In this document: positions 19,019-28,785 of the stretch, piece after piece
Layout of the letters: every line of letters begins with the position of its first letter
Numbering within the stretch: position 1 is the first letter of the stretch
NCBI GenBank assembly: GCA_964538915.1
Contig: CAZIFB010000020.1
Location: forward strand, 1 to 64,000
DNA length: 64,000 bases
Direction: 5' to 3'
Source: JAEUHQ01 sp964538915
GTDB taxonomy: Bacteria > Planctomycetota > UBA1135 > UBA2386
The notes under the pieces: generated by a model
The model's database searches: none
What the model saw: only the letters and a program-made list of their open reading frames with translations
Told to the model about the DNA's origin: nothing
Made by a program: the position numbers and the translations under genes

Positions 19019-19024
19019 AGGCTA
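19019..19024 (-). promoter_or_regulatory. putative -10 element (TAGCCT) of the JAMM protease-acpS operon
   Basis: TAGCCT on the minus strand with 6 bases to the ATG at 19012, compatible with a leaderless transcript. The same hexamer at the same distance precedes the KaiC-like gene at 61952. Confidence 0.4.
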
Positions 19025-19091
19025 CGGTCGCCTGTCCCCCGAGCAAGGTCGCCGCGGCGACGCGTGCGTGGCCTTTCGGCGGGGCGCCTGC

Positions 19092-19097
19092 TACCGT
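19092..19097 (+). promoter_or_regulatory. putative -10 element (TACCGT) of the ompH-lpxC operon
   Basis: TACCGT in the context GCTACCGT, 12 bases before the ompH ATG at 19110. No Shine-Dalgarno sequence lies in between, consistent with a very short or absent leader. Confidence 0.4.
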
Positions 19098-19109
19098 GCG
19101 CGGTCTGCC

Positions 19110-19802
19110 ATGAGACTTCGCGCGCCGTTCTTCGCTCTCTGCGCCTTGCTGGTCCCGCTGCTGCCCGCCCAGGACGGCAAGACCCCGCCGAAGCCCGAGG
19201 CGCAGCCGGCGGAGGCCGCCGCGAAGAAGACGCCGCCGGCCATGGTGATCGGCGTGGTGGACCTCGGCCGCGTGTTCGACCTGCATCCGCGCACCATCCG
19301 GGAGCGCGAACGCCTGCAGCGCGAGGCGCAGGAGCGCGAAGGTGTGATGAAGGAACTCGAACGCCGCGCGAACGAACTGAAGGGACTGATCTCCAATCTG
19401 AAGGAAGGGTCGCGGGAGCGTGGGCGCAAGGAGCTCGAGTACGACCTCCTGTTGCAGCAGAAGCGCGCGACCGGGCAGCTGCTCAAGGACGAGATGCTTG
19501 CCGAGCAGGCGAAAGTGCAACTCGCGATCTACGAAGAGCTCGAGGCCGCCGTGAAGCAGCTGGCGAAGGACCGCGGTTTGTCCCTCGTGCTGCGCATCGA
19601 CGTCGACGACAAGTCGTCCGACGACGACAAGCAGGGGCGCATCGTGTCCCGCCTGCGCACCTTCGAGCAGCGGCAGGTCCTGTTCGCGGCCGAGGAGCTC
19701 GACCTCACGCCTGCACTCATCAAGCTCGTGCAGGTTCCGCTCGACCCGGCGAGCGAGGCGCCGCCCGCCGCGCCGCAGAACGGCGGCAAGGACGGCAAGT
19801 AG
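19110..19802 (+). CDS. periplasmic chaperone of the OmpH/Skp family
   Basis: A 230-residue secreted protein: signal peptide MRLRAPFFALCALLVPLLPAQ, a Pro/Ala-rich spacer, then the Skp fold. A first beta strand (VIGVVDLGRVFDLHP) is followed by a long charged coiled coil (about 75-160) and a closing strand (LSLVLRIDVDD). Skp escorts unfolded outer-membrane proteins across the periplasm. The stop overlaps the GTG of lpxC-fabZ (TAGTG). Location beside lipid A genes is typical, though bamA and lpxD are not here. The Pro-rich spacer and the Gly/Lys C-terminal tail make it longer than E. coli Skp. Confidence 0.82.
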   Translation: MRLRAPFFALCALLVPLLPAQDGKTPPKPEAQPAEAAAKKTPPAMVIGVVDLGRVFDLHPRTIRERERLQREAQEREGVMKELERRANELKGLISNLKEGSRERGRKELEYDLLLQQKRATGQLLKDEMLAEQAKVQLAIYEELEAAVKQLAKDRGLSLVLRIDVDDKSSDDDKQGRIVSRLRTFEQRQVLFAAEELDLTPALIKLVQVPLDPASEAPPAAPQNGGKDGK

Positions 19803-21145
19803 TGGTCGCCAACGCTCCGCCGACTCCGGCGCCGACGGCGCGCCCGCAGCGCACGCTGAAGAACCCGGTCGAGTACCGCGGCGTCGGTCTGCACTCCGGC
19901 AAGGAGATCAAGATCGTCGTGCGGCCCGCGGAAGCGGGCACCGGCGTGTCGTTCGTCCGCACCGACATCGAGGACCACCCGGTCGTCCGGGCCCACGGCG
20001 CCAACATGAAGGCGCGCCAGCGCCGCACGTGCATCCAGGACGGACGCGCGGAGGTCTACACCTGCGAGCACCTGCTGGCGGCGCTCTACGCGCTCGGCAT
20101 CGACAACGCGGTGGTGGAGATCGACGGCGAAGAGGTGCCGGGCCTCGATGGCGCGGCGTCGGAGTTCTTCCGCGGGCTGCGCGAGAGCGGCGCCGTCGAG
20201 ATGCGGGCCACGCGGCCGATCTGGTCGGTGAAGCACCCGATCTACGTCCGCGAGGGCACCGCGAGCCTCGTCGCACTGCCTGGCACCGGTCGTCTCACGA
20301 TCGAGTACCACCTCGACTATCCGCGCGTGAACGGCACGGCCCTCGGCACGAAGCAGATCGTCGGGTTCGAGCTCACGCCGGAGAACTTCGAGCGCGACAT
20401 CGCGCCGGCGCGCACGTTCGTGTTCGCGCACGAAGTCGAGGCGCTGCGCGCCGCAGGACTCGGCAAGGGCGCGAATCCGCAGAACACGCTCGTGGTCGGC
20501 CCGAACGGTCCCGAGCAGAACTCGCTGCGCTGGGACGACGAACTCGCGCGCCACAAGATCCTGGACCTGATCGGCGACCTCGCGAACGCCGGCGTCGACC
20601 TCGACGCGCACATCATCGCGACGCGTTCGGGCCACGGGCTCAACATGGCGATGGTGCAGCGCATCCTCGAGGAGCGCGAGCGTGAGCAGGAGCAGGGCGA
20701 AGCGGTCAGCGACTCCGGCCTCGACATCCGGCAGATCCTGAACCTGCTGCCGCACCGCTACCCGTTCCTGCTCATCGATCGCGTGATCGAGCTCGATGGA
20801 TTCCAGCGCGCCGTCGCGATCAAGAACGTCACGATCAACGAGCCGTTCTTCCAGGGGCACTGGCCCGAGCAGCCGATCATGCCGGGGGTGCTGCAGCTCG
20901 AGGCGATGGCGCAGCTCGCCGGTGTGCTCCTGCTGCGCAAGCTCGAGAACACGGGCAAGCTCGCCGTGCTGTGGAGCATCGACAAGGTCAAGCTGCGCGG
21001 CGCGGTCGTGCCGGGCGATCAGCTCCGCATCGAGGTCGAAACGATCCGCGCGAAGCCGCAGGTCGGCCACGTGCGCGCGCGTTGCAAGGTGGCGGGCCGC
21101 CTCGTCGCCGAGGCCGAGCTCAAGTTCACGCTGGTGGACGCGTGA
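19802..21145 (+). CDS. lpxC-fabZ: bifunctional UDP-3-O-acyl-GlcNAc deacetylase / 3-hydroxyacyl-ACP dehydratase
   Basis: A 447-residue fusion. The LpxC part (about 15-295) carries the zinc site CEHLLAALYALGIDN, EIDGEEVPGLDGAASEF, HKILDLIGDLA (His and Asp ligands) and the catalytic HIIATRSGHGLN. The FabZ part (about 305-447) has LLPHRYPFLLIDRV (catalytic His) and FFQGHWPEQPIMPGVLQLE (catalytic Glu). LpxC commits UDP-acyl-GlcNAc to lipid A synthesis, and FabZ dehydrates 3-hydroxyacyl-ACP drawn from the same precursor pool. Fusions of this type occur in Bacteroidetes and Planctomycetes. The GTG start overlaps the ompH stop; no other in-frame start precedes the conserved N-terminus. Confidence 0.95.
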   Translation: MVANAPPTPAPTARPQRTLKNPVEYRGVGLHSGKEIKIVVRPAEAGTGVSFVRTDIEDHPVVRAHGANMKARQRRTCIQDGRAEVYTCEHLLAALYALGIDNAVVEIDGEEVPGLDGAASEFFRGLRESGAVEMRATRPIWSVKHPIYVREGTASLVALPGTGRLTIEYHLDYPRVNGTALGTKQIVGFELTPENFERDIAPARTFVFAHEVEALRAAGLGKGANPQNTLVVGPNGPEQNSLRWDDELARHKILDLIGDLANAGVDLDAHIIATRSGHGLNMAMVQRILEEREREQEQGEAVSDSGLDIRQILNLLPHRYPFLLIDRVIELDGFQRAVAIKNVTINEPFFQGHWPEQPIMPGVLQLEAMAQLAGVLLLRKLENTGKLAVLWSIDKVKLRGAVVPGDQLRIEVETIRAKPQVGHVRARCKVAGRLVAEAELKFTLVDA

Positions 21146-22146
21146 CGAAGCGGCTGCGGGTCGGCGTCGTCGGAGTGGGTCACCTCGGCAAGCACCACGC
21201 GCGCCTCTTGAAGTCGCTCGACTGCGAGCTCGTCGCGGTCGCCGATCCGAACGATGCCGCGCGCGCGTTCGCCGCGCAGACACACGGCGTGCCCGGCTTC
21301 GCGGACCACCGCGAGCTGCTCGGGAAGGTCGACGCGGTGTCCGTGGTCGTGCCGACGAAGCTGCACCGCGACGTCGCGAGCGTGTTCCTCGAGAACGGCG
21401 TCGACGTGCTCGTCGAGAAGCCGATCGCACGCAGCTCGGCGGACGGTCAGGCCCTCGTCGATCTCGCGAAGAAACACTGTCGCGTGCTGCAGGTCGGCCA
21501 CGTCGAACGATTCAACCCGGCGCTGCGCGGCATCGCCGACATCGGCATGAAGGCGCGCTACATCGAGTCTCACCGGCTCGCGCCGTTCTCCTTCCGCAGC
21601 ACGGACATCGGCGTCGTCCTCGACCTGATGATCCACGACCTCGACCTCGTGCTGGCGCTCGTGCGCAGCGAGATCGTGTCCGTCGAGGCCTTCGGCGGCG
21701 CCGTGTTCACGCCGGCCGAGGACATGGCGTCCGCGATCATCAAGTTCGCGAACGGGGCCGTCGCGCACCTCACTGCGAACCGCGTCGCCTTGAAGCCACT
21801 GCGCAAGATGCGGGTGTTTTCGCGCGAGGGCTACGCGAGCCTCGACTTCCAGACGGGGCAGGGAATGCTGGTGAAGAAGGCGCCCGGTTGGGACTTCGAG
21901 AAACTCGACCTCGACCGGATCGACAAGAGCCAGGTCGGCGACCTGTGGAAGTTCGTGTTCGACGGTCTGCTCCAGGTCCAGCAGCTCGAACTCAACGAAG
22001 GCAATCCGCTGCAGGAAGAGCTCGTCGACTTCCTCCGCTGCTGCCGCGAGCGGGCGACGCCGATCGTGCCGGGCGAGGACGGGGTCGCCGCCGTGGCTGC
22101 CGCCGAGCGCGTGCTCGCGGCCATCGCCAAGAACCGCTGGGAGTGA
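21142..22146 (+). CDS. Gfo/Idh/MocA-family oxidoreductase, possible UDP-GlcNAc 3-dehydrogenase
   Basis: A 334-residue NAD(P)-dependent sugar dehydrogenase-fold protein. The N-terminal Rossmann motif is GVVGVGHLGKHHA, and VEKPIARS and the HDLDLVLAL segment are typical of the family. The GTG start overlaps the lpxC-fabZ stop. In several lineages a Gfo/Idh/MocA enzyme (GnnA) beside lpx genes oxidises UDP-GlcNAc at C3 so that a 3-amino sugar can be made, leading to amide-linked lipid A. The neighbouring aminotransferase GnnB is not in this window, so that role is context-based inference. Confidence 0.85.
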   Translation: MTKRLRVGVVGVGHLGKHHARLLKSLDCELVAVADPNDAARAFAAQTHGVPGFADHRELLGKVDAVSVVVPTKLHRDVASVFLENGVDVLVEKPIARSSADGQALVDLAKKHCRVLQVGHVERFNPALRGIADIGMKARYIESHRLAPFSFRSTDIGVVLDLMIHDLDLVLALVRSEIVSVEAFGGAVFTPAEDMASAIIKFANGAVAHLTANRVALKPLRKMRVFSREGYASLDFQTGQGMLVKKAPGWDFEKLDLDRIDKSQVGDLWKFVFDGLLQVQQLELNEGNPLQEELVDFLRCCRERATPIVPGEDGVAAVAAAERVLAAIAKNRWE

Positions 22147-22183
22147 GCGGCGGCGGGCAGGCGGAATGTGGGCGCCTCCGCGC

Positions 22184-22189
22184 TACACT
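22184..22189 (+). promoter_or_regulatory. putative -10 element (TACACT) of 6S RNA
   Basis: TACACT in the context GCTACACTC, ending 7 bases before the first paired base of the 6S closing stem at 22197. It is the expected position for a housekeeping promoter driving the RNA. Confidence 0.55.
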
Positions 22190-22196
22190 CTTCGCT

Positions 22197-22413
22197 TCGA
22201 GAGGTTCCGCTCTGCGGTTCTCGCGCTTGCACGCGGGCCACAAAGTTGAACCGATGACCATTCTCCGGGCTCCGACCCCGAGGAGTTGGAGGGAGCAGGA
22301 GGCGCGCCACACGGCGCTGCCGGCCTGCACCTGAATGCTCCGGGGGGAGCCCACCTGAACCCAAGGGTTCAACCGGCCTCCGTCGACGGTCCTCGTGGAG
22401 TGGAGCCTCTCGA
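22197..22413 (+). ncRNA. ssrS: 6S RNA
   Basis: This RNA of about 217 bases fills the gap between the lipid A genes and the L,D-transpeptidase gene. Bases 22197-22212 pair without interruption (16 bp including G-U pairs) with 22398-22413, forming the terminal closing stem. Near the 5' side, CTTGCACGCGGGCCA corresponds to the GTTCGCAAGCGGGCCA element of E. coli 6S. On the 3' side, CACCTGAACCCAAGGGTTCA (22353-22372) corresponds to CACCTTGAACCAAGGGTTCA of E. coli 6S and forms the conserved TGAACC/GGTTCA hairpin. 6S RNA mimics an open promoter and sequesters the housekeeping RNA polymerase holoenzyme in stationary phase. A -10 element lies just upstream. Confidence 0.85.
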
Positions 22414-22526
22414 TTTCCTCCCGCCCGTCGCTACCGTGGTCCCGCCGGGTGATCCGGCGTGCGTTCCTGGTCAGGGGACGCGGTGGCGGTGGCGCGCCTG
22501 TGGGCGCACAGAGGAGGTGGATGGTC

Positions 22527-23762
22527 ATGCGGCAGTTCGTCGTCGGCCTGTTGGTTCTCGCGTTTGCGTGGTGGGGCTGTTCGCGTTGGGGCAGCGCGCC
22601 GGTGAACGCCGATGGTGATGCGAAGGCGAGCGGGGCGCCCGCAACGACCGGGGGTCTCGACCAGGTGCTCGGCCGGGGCGCTGCGAACGTTCCGCCGACG
22701 CCGCCACCCGCGATCGCTCCATCGACGCCGCCCGCGGTCGCGCCCTCGACCGGGGCCCTCGATGCGCGCCCCGTGCCGGTCGAAGTTGCGCCTGCGGACC
22801 TCGAGGAGCTGATGGCGCGCGTTGCCGGCGGCGATGCCGCTTCGCGGTCCCTGGCCTGGCAGCTGCTCGCGACGAAGGGGCTTGGGGAGCAGAGGAAGCG
22901 CGTGGTGGACGGGCTGCTCGGTGCGACCGACGACTTCGCGACCATGTTTGCGGCCCTGGGCAGCGACAATGGCTGCCTGCACTCTCCGGAAGGCAGGTCG
23001 GCGTGCGGCAAGGTACTCGCGGCAGCCCTCCTGTTGCCCGACGCGGAGTCCATTGCGGCGACTTCGAACCTGCTCGGCCTGTGTGTTCGCGGCCGCATCG
23101 AGAAGGGCGACACCGAGGTGCGCGCGTTCGTGGACAAGGCGTACGCGCAGCACTTGCTGCGCGTCGACCGGTGGCTGTGCGATCCGGCGAACGTCGCCCG
23201 TGCCCGCAGCTACACGATCGAACGGGGCGACTCCCTGGCCTCGATCGCCACCAAGTTCCGGGCCCAGGGGGCCTTGGTCGAATCCGGCACGCTGGCGCTG
23301 CTGAACCGGATCCACAACCCGAACGCGATCAGCGCGCAGCAGAAGATCAAGATCCCGATCGACCCGATCGTCGCGGTCCTCGAGAAGCGCAGTTTCGCAC
23401 TGGGGCTGTACGTCGGGGACTATCTGCTGCGCCTGTACTGGGTCGGGCACGGCGAGAACGACAAGACGCCGGTCACCGAATTCACGGTCACCGAGAAGCA
23501 GCCCCGGCCCGAATGGACCGCCCCGAACGGGGAGCGCTACCCCTACGGGCATCCGAAGAACATCCTCGGCGAGTACTTCATCAAGTTCCGCCACGAGCGG
23601 TACACGGGCTTCGGCGCGCACGGGACGCCGATGCCGGAAACCATCGGGACGATGTCGTCGGCGGGATGCATCCGGATGCTGGCGCCGGACATCGAGGAGC
23701 TGTTCCGGATCCTTCCGCGCGGTGCCAAGGTCCAGGTCCGCTGTACCGAGTCGATCCGTTGA
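22527..23762 (+). CDS. LysM and L,D-transpeptidase (YkuD) domain protein
   Basis: A 411-residue envelope protein. The start at 22527 is favoured by the AGGAGG at 22512-22517 (9-base spacing); the in-frame ATG at 22521 is too close. An N-terminal hydrophobic segment MRQFVVGLLVLAFAWWGC gives a membrane anchor or weak lipobox. A Pro-rich linker, a helical region, a LysM domain (YTIERGDSLASIATKF, about 230-280) and a YkuD domain follow. The catalytic Cys381 lies in SAGCIRM, and the upstream His in GAHGTP completes the HxxGT..S.GC pattern. Such enzymes cross-link peptidoglycan stems or attach proteins to them. The 6S RNA gene lies immediately upstream. Confidence 0.88.
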   Translation: MRQFVVGLLVLAFAWWGCSRWGSAPVNADGDAKASGAPATTGGLDQVLGRGAANVPPTPPPAIAPSTPPAVAPSTGALDARPVPVEVAPADLEELMARVAGGDAASRSLAWQLLATKGLGEQRKRVVDGLLGATDDFATMFAALGSDNGCLHSPEGRSACGKVLAAALLLPDAESIAATSNLLGLCVRGRIEKGDTEVRAFVDKAYAQHLLRVDRWLCDPANVARARSYTIERGDSLASIATKFRAQGALVESGTLALLNRIHNPNAISAQQKIKIPIDPIVAVLEKRSFALGLYVGDYLLRLYWVGHGENDKTPVTEFTVTEKQPRPEWTAPNGERYPYGHPKNILGEYFIKFRHERYTGFGAHGTPMPETIGTMSSAGCIRMLAPDIEELFRILPRGAKVQVRCTESIR

Positions 23763-23764
23763 AA

Positions 23765-23781
23765 CCGGCGCTTCGCGCCGG
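23765..23781 (+). terminator. hairpin after L,D-transpeptidase gene
   Basis: CCGGCG-CTTCG-CGCCGG starts two bases after the stop codon, giving a compact stem with a UUCG-type loop. There is no T-run, so it may be a transcript-end stabiliser rather than a complete intrinsic terminator. Confidence 0.45.
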
Positions 23782-23793
23782 CTCGCCGGCTGG

Positions 23794-23799
23794 TAGTCT
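23794..23799 (+). promoter_or_regulatory. putative -10 element (TAGTCT)
   Basis: TAGTCT in the context GGTAGTCTGG, about 88 bases upstream of the polysaccharide deacetylase start. No strong -35 was seen. Confidence 0.25.
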
Positions 23800-23887
23800 G
23801 GTCCTCCCGTCGCCGAGCCCTGGGCGCGCGGGCGGCGCCGGTTCACTCGGCGGCGTGCACTCCTGTGCGGGAGCGGGGCGTCCCTAG

Positions 23888-24685
23888 ATGTCCATGTCGC
23901 CGACCTTCCTTGCACTGTGCGGATGCCTGCTGCTGGGAGTCCTGCACGTGGTGTTGCCGCGCCTCGTGCTGCAGGCGCGTCGGCGGGAACTGCTCGCGCT
24001 GTGTCGCGAACGGCGGGTCGTTGCGCTCTCGTTCGACGACGGGCCGAGCCAGCTGCTCACGCCGCTGGTCGTCGAACGCCTCGGGCGCGCGGGCGTGTTC
24101 GCATCGTTCTTCATGCTCGGGGAGCGAGTCCGAGCGAACGAGCGCACCGTGACGCGGATCCTCGAAGCAGGGCACGAGGTCGGATCGCACGGCGCCACGC
24201 ACGTGCACCACATCTGGTCGTGGCCATGGGACGGCCTCCTCGACACGATCGACGGGTGGCGGGCGCTGCACCGCATCACGGGGCGGCAGCCGCGCGAGAT
24301 CCTTTTTCGGCCGCCGTACGGCAAGCTGAACCTGCTGTCGCTGGCATGGGTGTGGTGGCGGCGGGCGCCGATCGCGATGTGGACGCACGATGGCGGTGAC
24401 GCGCGCGACAGCGACAAGCTCGCACCGACCGCGCTCGTCGACTCGCTTCGACGCGACGGCGGGGGCGTCGTGTTGATGCACGACTTCGACCGCGTGCGAC
24501 CCGACGAGGGGCAGCAGGTGCTCGCGAAGCTCGACGCGCTGCTGCAACTGAAGCGCGAAGGATTCACGTTCTTGAGAGTCTCGGAGTTGCTGTCGCTGTC
24601 GCCGAGTCCGCACGCTGCGATCGGGGTGCGACCGGCGATGGTCACGGCCGAACGAGAAGAAGTCGGCTCGGGATCGCGCAACTAG
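23888..24685 (+). CDS. polysaccharide deacetylase (NodB homology, CE4)
   Basis: A 265-residue protein with an N-terminal hydrophobic segment (4-25) that should anchor it in the membrane or export it. The CE4 motifs are intact: SFDDGPS (catalytic Asp and metal Asp), HEVGSHGATHVHH (metal His ligands), RPPYGK and VLMHDF. These enzymes remove N-acetyl groups from peptidoglycan or exopolysaccharide. Proximity to the L,D-transpeptidase fits cell-wall modification. Starts at 23888 and 23894 (MSPTF) are equally plausible. Confidence 0.88.
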   Translation: MSMSPTFLALCGCLLLGVLHVVLPRLVLQARRRELLALCRERRVVALSFDDGPSQLLTPLVVERLGRAGVFASFFMLGERVRANERTVTRILEAGHEVGSHGATHVHHIWSWPWDGLLDTIDGWRALHRITGRQPREILFRPPYGKLNLLSLAWVWWRRAPIAMWTHDGGDARDSDKLAPTALVDSLRRDGGGVVLMHDFDRVRPDEGQQVLAKLDALLQLKREGFTFLRVSELLSLSPSPHAAIGVRPAMVTAEREEVGSGSRN

Positions 24686-24702
24686 TCTCGCGCGCGCACG
24701 GT

Positions 24703-24718
24703 CGCTCCGCGCGGAGCG
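24703..24718. terminator. palindrome between convergent genes
   Basis: CGCTCCGCGCGGAGCG is a perfect 16-base palindrome in the 47-base gap between the deacetylase and the convergent lipoprotein gene. It may act as a bidirectional transcript end. No T-run is present. Confidence 0.35.
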
Positions 24719-24732
24719 TGCTGCCTCGGCGT

Positions 24733-25374
24733 TCAGCGCACCCGCAGGTCGCTCACCTTCCACCGCCGCGTCAGGGCGACGTGATCGAGCGCGTCGACCG
24801 TGATGGGCGCCTCCGGGTCGTGAACCAGCACCAGAGGGCCGACGACCACCCGCGTCGTCGCATCGTCCGCCTCGGGCCGGACCGGGTCGGCCGCAACCAG
24901 GGACCGGGCCCCGAAGCTCGTCGCGCCCCCCTGCTCGAGCGGGACACCGTCGCCCGACGTGTACCGGACTTCCCAGTAGGACTGGCGCTCGAAGTCGAGC
25001 TCGATCGTGGTGCCCTCCACCTCGACGGCGACGGTGGCGCGGTCCTCGCCGGTGCGCCTCGGGGTCGGCACCGTGGCGTAGCCGGCGACGTGCAGCCCGG
25101 GGTTCTGCTCGCGGATCCGCTGCCACACGATCACGGCGGTCATGCCGTCGACGCCGAGGCGCTTGCGATAGCCGTCGGAGAGGCACAGGTAGACCACTTC
25201 GGGATCGTCCCTGCGGATGGCTTCGAGCAGCGTCCGCGCCGCGGCGAGCGGAGTGTCGAACCGCTGCTGTACCCACGGAGTCTTGTCGGGTCCGCACCAG
25301 AATCTCGCCAGCGAGCAGCAGCCGGACAGCGCAAGCGCGGGCAGGGTGACGAGCAGCGAAAGCCACGGTCGCAT
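24733..25374 (-). CDS. predicted lipoprotein, unknown function
   Basis: A 213-residue protein with a clear lipoprotein signal MRPWLSLLVTLPALALSGCC (lipobox LSGC). The mature part begins SLARFWCGPDKTPW. A helical region (AARTLLEAIRRDDPEVVYLCL) is followed by a beta-rich half. The layout resembles NTF2-like or similar small alpha+beta domains that open with LL.AI..gD...v...L, but this is only a fold-level impression. The ATG at 25374 was chosen because it begins the signal peptide; the much longer upstream open frame has no recognisable content. Confidence 0.65.
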   Translation of the reverse strand: MRPWLSLLVTLPALALSGCCSLARFWCGPDKTPWVQQRFDTPLAAARTLLEAIRRDDPEVVYLCLSDGYRKRLGVDGMTAVIVWQRIREQNPGLHVAGYATVPTPRRTGEDRATVAVEVEGTTIELDFERQSYWEVRYTSGDGVPLEQGGATSFGARSLVAADPVRPEADDATTRVVVGPLVLVHDPEAPITVDALDHVALTRRWKVSDLRVR

Positions 25375-25491
25375 GGGTGCCGCGCATCGTGCGGCCTCAT
25401 CGCGTGGAGTCCAGGGTGCACCGCGTCGGACACGCCGCGGCGACGGATGAGCGGATCTGGCGACGTGGGAGTTTTCGCGCGGAGTGCTGGC

Positions 25492-25497
25492 TATACT
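25492..25497 (+). promoter_or_regulatory. putative -10 element (TATACT)
   Basis: TATACT, the hexamer in the window closest to TATAAT, preceded by GTGCTGGC and lying 58 bases before the DUF1573-like gene start. Confidence 0.5.
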
Positions 25498-25555
25498 CCT
25501 GCGCCCCACATTCCGGCAACGAGGCCGCTCGAGGCGGCGCGAAGGTCCCATTCCC

Positions 25556-26731
25556 ATGCCGCATCTCCGAAGCATCCCTGGTCTGTTCGTTGTCGCCGCC
25601 CTTTCCGGTTTGCTGGGCGCCTGCCTCAACGCCCAGGAGAGCAAGGCTCCGGTCTCCGAGCCGGTCAAGGTCGCAACGCCGCAGCAGAGGCCAGGCACGA
25701 TGCCGGGCAACACCTGGTTCGGCGTCACCGAGCTCGATCTCGGCACCTACTTCGGCGAAGGGGAGGCCACGGGCGTGCTCAAGTGGAAGAACCCGACGGA
25801 CAAGGCCGTGGAGTGGCAGAACCTGATCGGCAGCTGCCAGTGCCTGCACGCCACGATCCGGGTCGCCGACCGCCGCTACGAGCTGCGCCCGAAGCAGTCT
25901 TCGCCGCTGGTGCGCGTCATGAAGGGAGCGGATGGCAAGGAGACCACCGAAGTCGTGACCGCGGTGGCAATCGGGGGCAACGAAGAGGGTGAGATCGAGG
26001 TCCACCTCGACATGACCAACTACACGGGCCCGAAGATGGCGACGCTGGACATCCACACGACGGATCCCGGTCAGCCGCAGATCAAGCTCAAGTGGAACGC
26101 CAACGGGGCGATGCTCTTCGTCATCTCGCCGCAGGAGATCAACCTCAACAAGATGACCTGGAGCGAGTCGCGCGACTTCACCGCAACGGTGACGTCACCG
26201 ATGTTCAAGGACTGGAACATCACGCGCATGGACGACGCGGGGAAGGCGTTCGACGTGTCGTGGACCAAGGCGATGAACGGCGATGTCGCGACCTGGACCG
26301 TCAAGGGCAAGTACGGCCCGGTCGACGCCGAGGTGAATGGCGGGGGCATCCTGAAGTTCCACACCGACATCCGCGGCGACACGACGTTCACGGTTCGCGT
26401 GATGGCGTTCGTGCAGGGGCCGCTCGAGGTCAAGCCGGGCGCATTCCTGACGCTCGGCATGATCCGCAAGGGCACCGCCCTCAAGAAGGAGCTGGTGTTC
26501 GAGCCGAACGACGGCTCCGACCTCGCGATGACCGGCTTCCGCTTCGAGAAGGCCACCGTCAGCGAGGACGTGCTGAAGGTGGAGTCCAAGAAGGACGGAG
26601 CGAAGCTCGTGGTGTCGCTCGAAGTGACCGACAAGGCGCCGATGGGCCTGTTGAAGGGCGACCTCGTCGTCGAGTTGAACCACCCGCTCCTCAAGGAGAA
26701 GCGGATCATGTTCAACGGCTTCGTCCGCTGA
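25556..26731 (+). CDS. DUF1573-like lipoprotein
   Basis: A 391-residue exported protein. Signal MPHLRSIPGLFVVAALSGLLGAC ends in a lipobox (LGAC). A first beta-sandwich (about 55-180) matches the DUF1573 pattern in which a strand reading GVLKWKNPTDKAVEW is followed by a Cys-containing loop GSCQCLHATI. Later repeats of similar beta-sandwich type run to the C-terminus (SPQEINLNKM..., and LTLGMIRKGTALKKELVF). DUF1573 proteins are abundant in Planctomycetes and Bacteroidetes and have no established function. It is transcribed alone from a TATACT-containing promoter. Confidence 0.75.
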   Translation: MPHLRSIPGLFVVAALSGLLGACLNAQESKAPVSEPVKVATPQQRPGTMPGNTWFGVTELDLGTYFGEGEATGVLKWKNPTDKAVEWQNLIGSCQCLHATIRVADRRYELRPKQSSPLVRVMKGADGKETTEVVTAVAIGGNEEGEIEVHLDMTNYTGPKMATLDIHTTDPGQPQIKLKWNANGAMLFVISPQEINLNKMTWSESRDFTATVTSPMFKDWNITRMDDAGKAFDVSWTKAMNGDVATWTVKGKYGPVDAEVNGGGILKFHTDIRGDTTFTVRVMAFVQGPLEVKPGAFLTLGMIRKGTALKKELVFEPNDGSDLAMTGFRFEKATVSEDVLKVESKKDGAKLVVSLEVTDKAPMGLLKGDLVVELNHPLLKEKRIMFNGFVR

Positions 26732-26803
26732 TCGCTAGCGTTCGAGTTCGCGGTCGGTGATGCGGTTCCACAGGCGTTGCGAGCGCCCGGCTCGTTGTCA
26801 CGG

Positions 26804-26809
26804 TATGGT
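26804..26809 (+). promoter_or_regulatory. putative -10 element (TATGGT)
   Basis: TATGGT in the context GGTATGGTTC, 29 bases before the GCS2-CBS gene start. Confidence 0.35.
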
Positions 26810-26838
26810 TCCGCACCTCACCGGACTGTTCGCATCGT

Positions 26839-28767
<1,929 letters not shown>

Positions 28768-28785
28768 AGCCCGCGCCGTTCGGGC

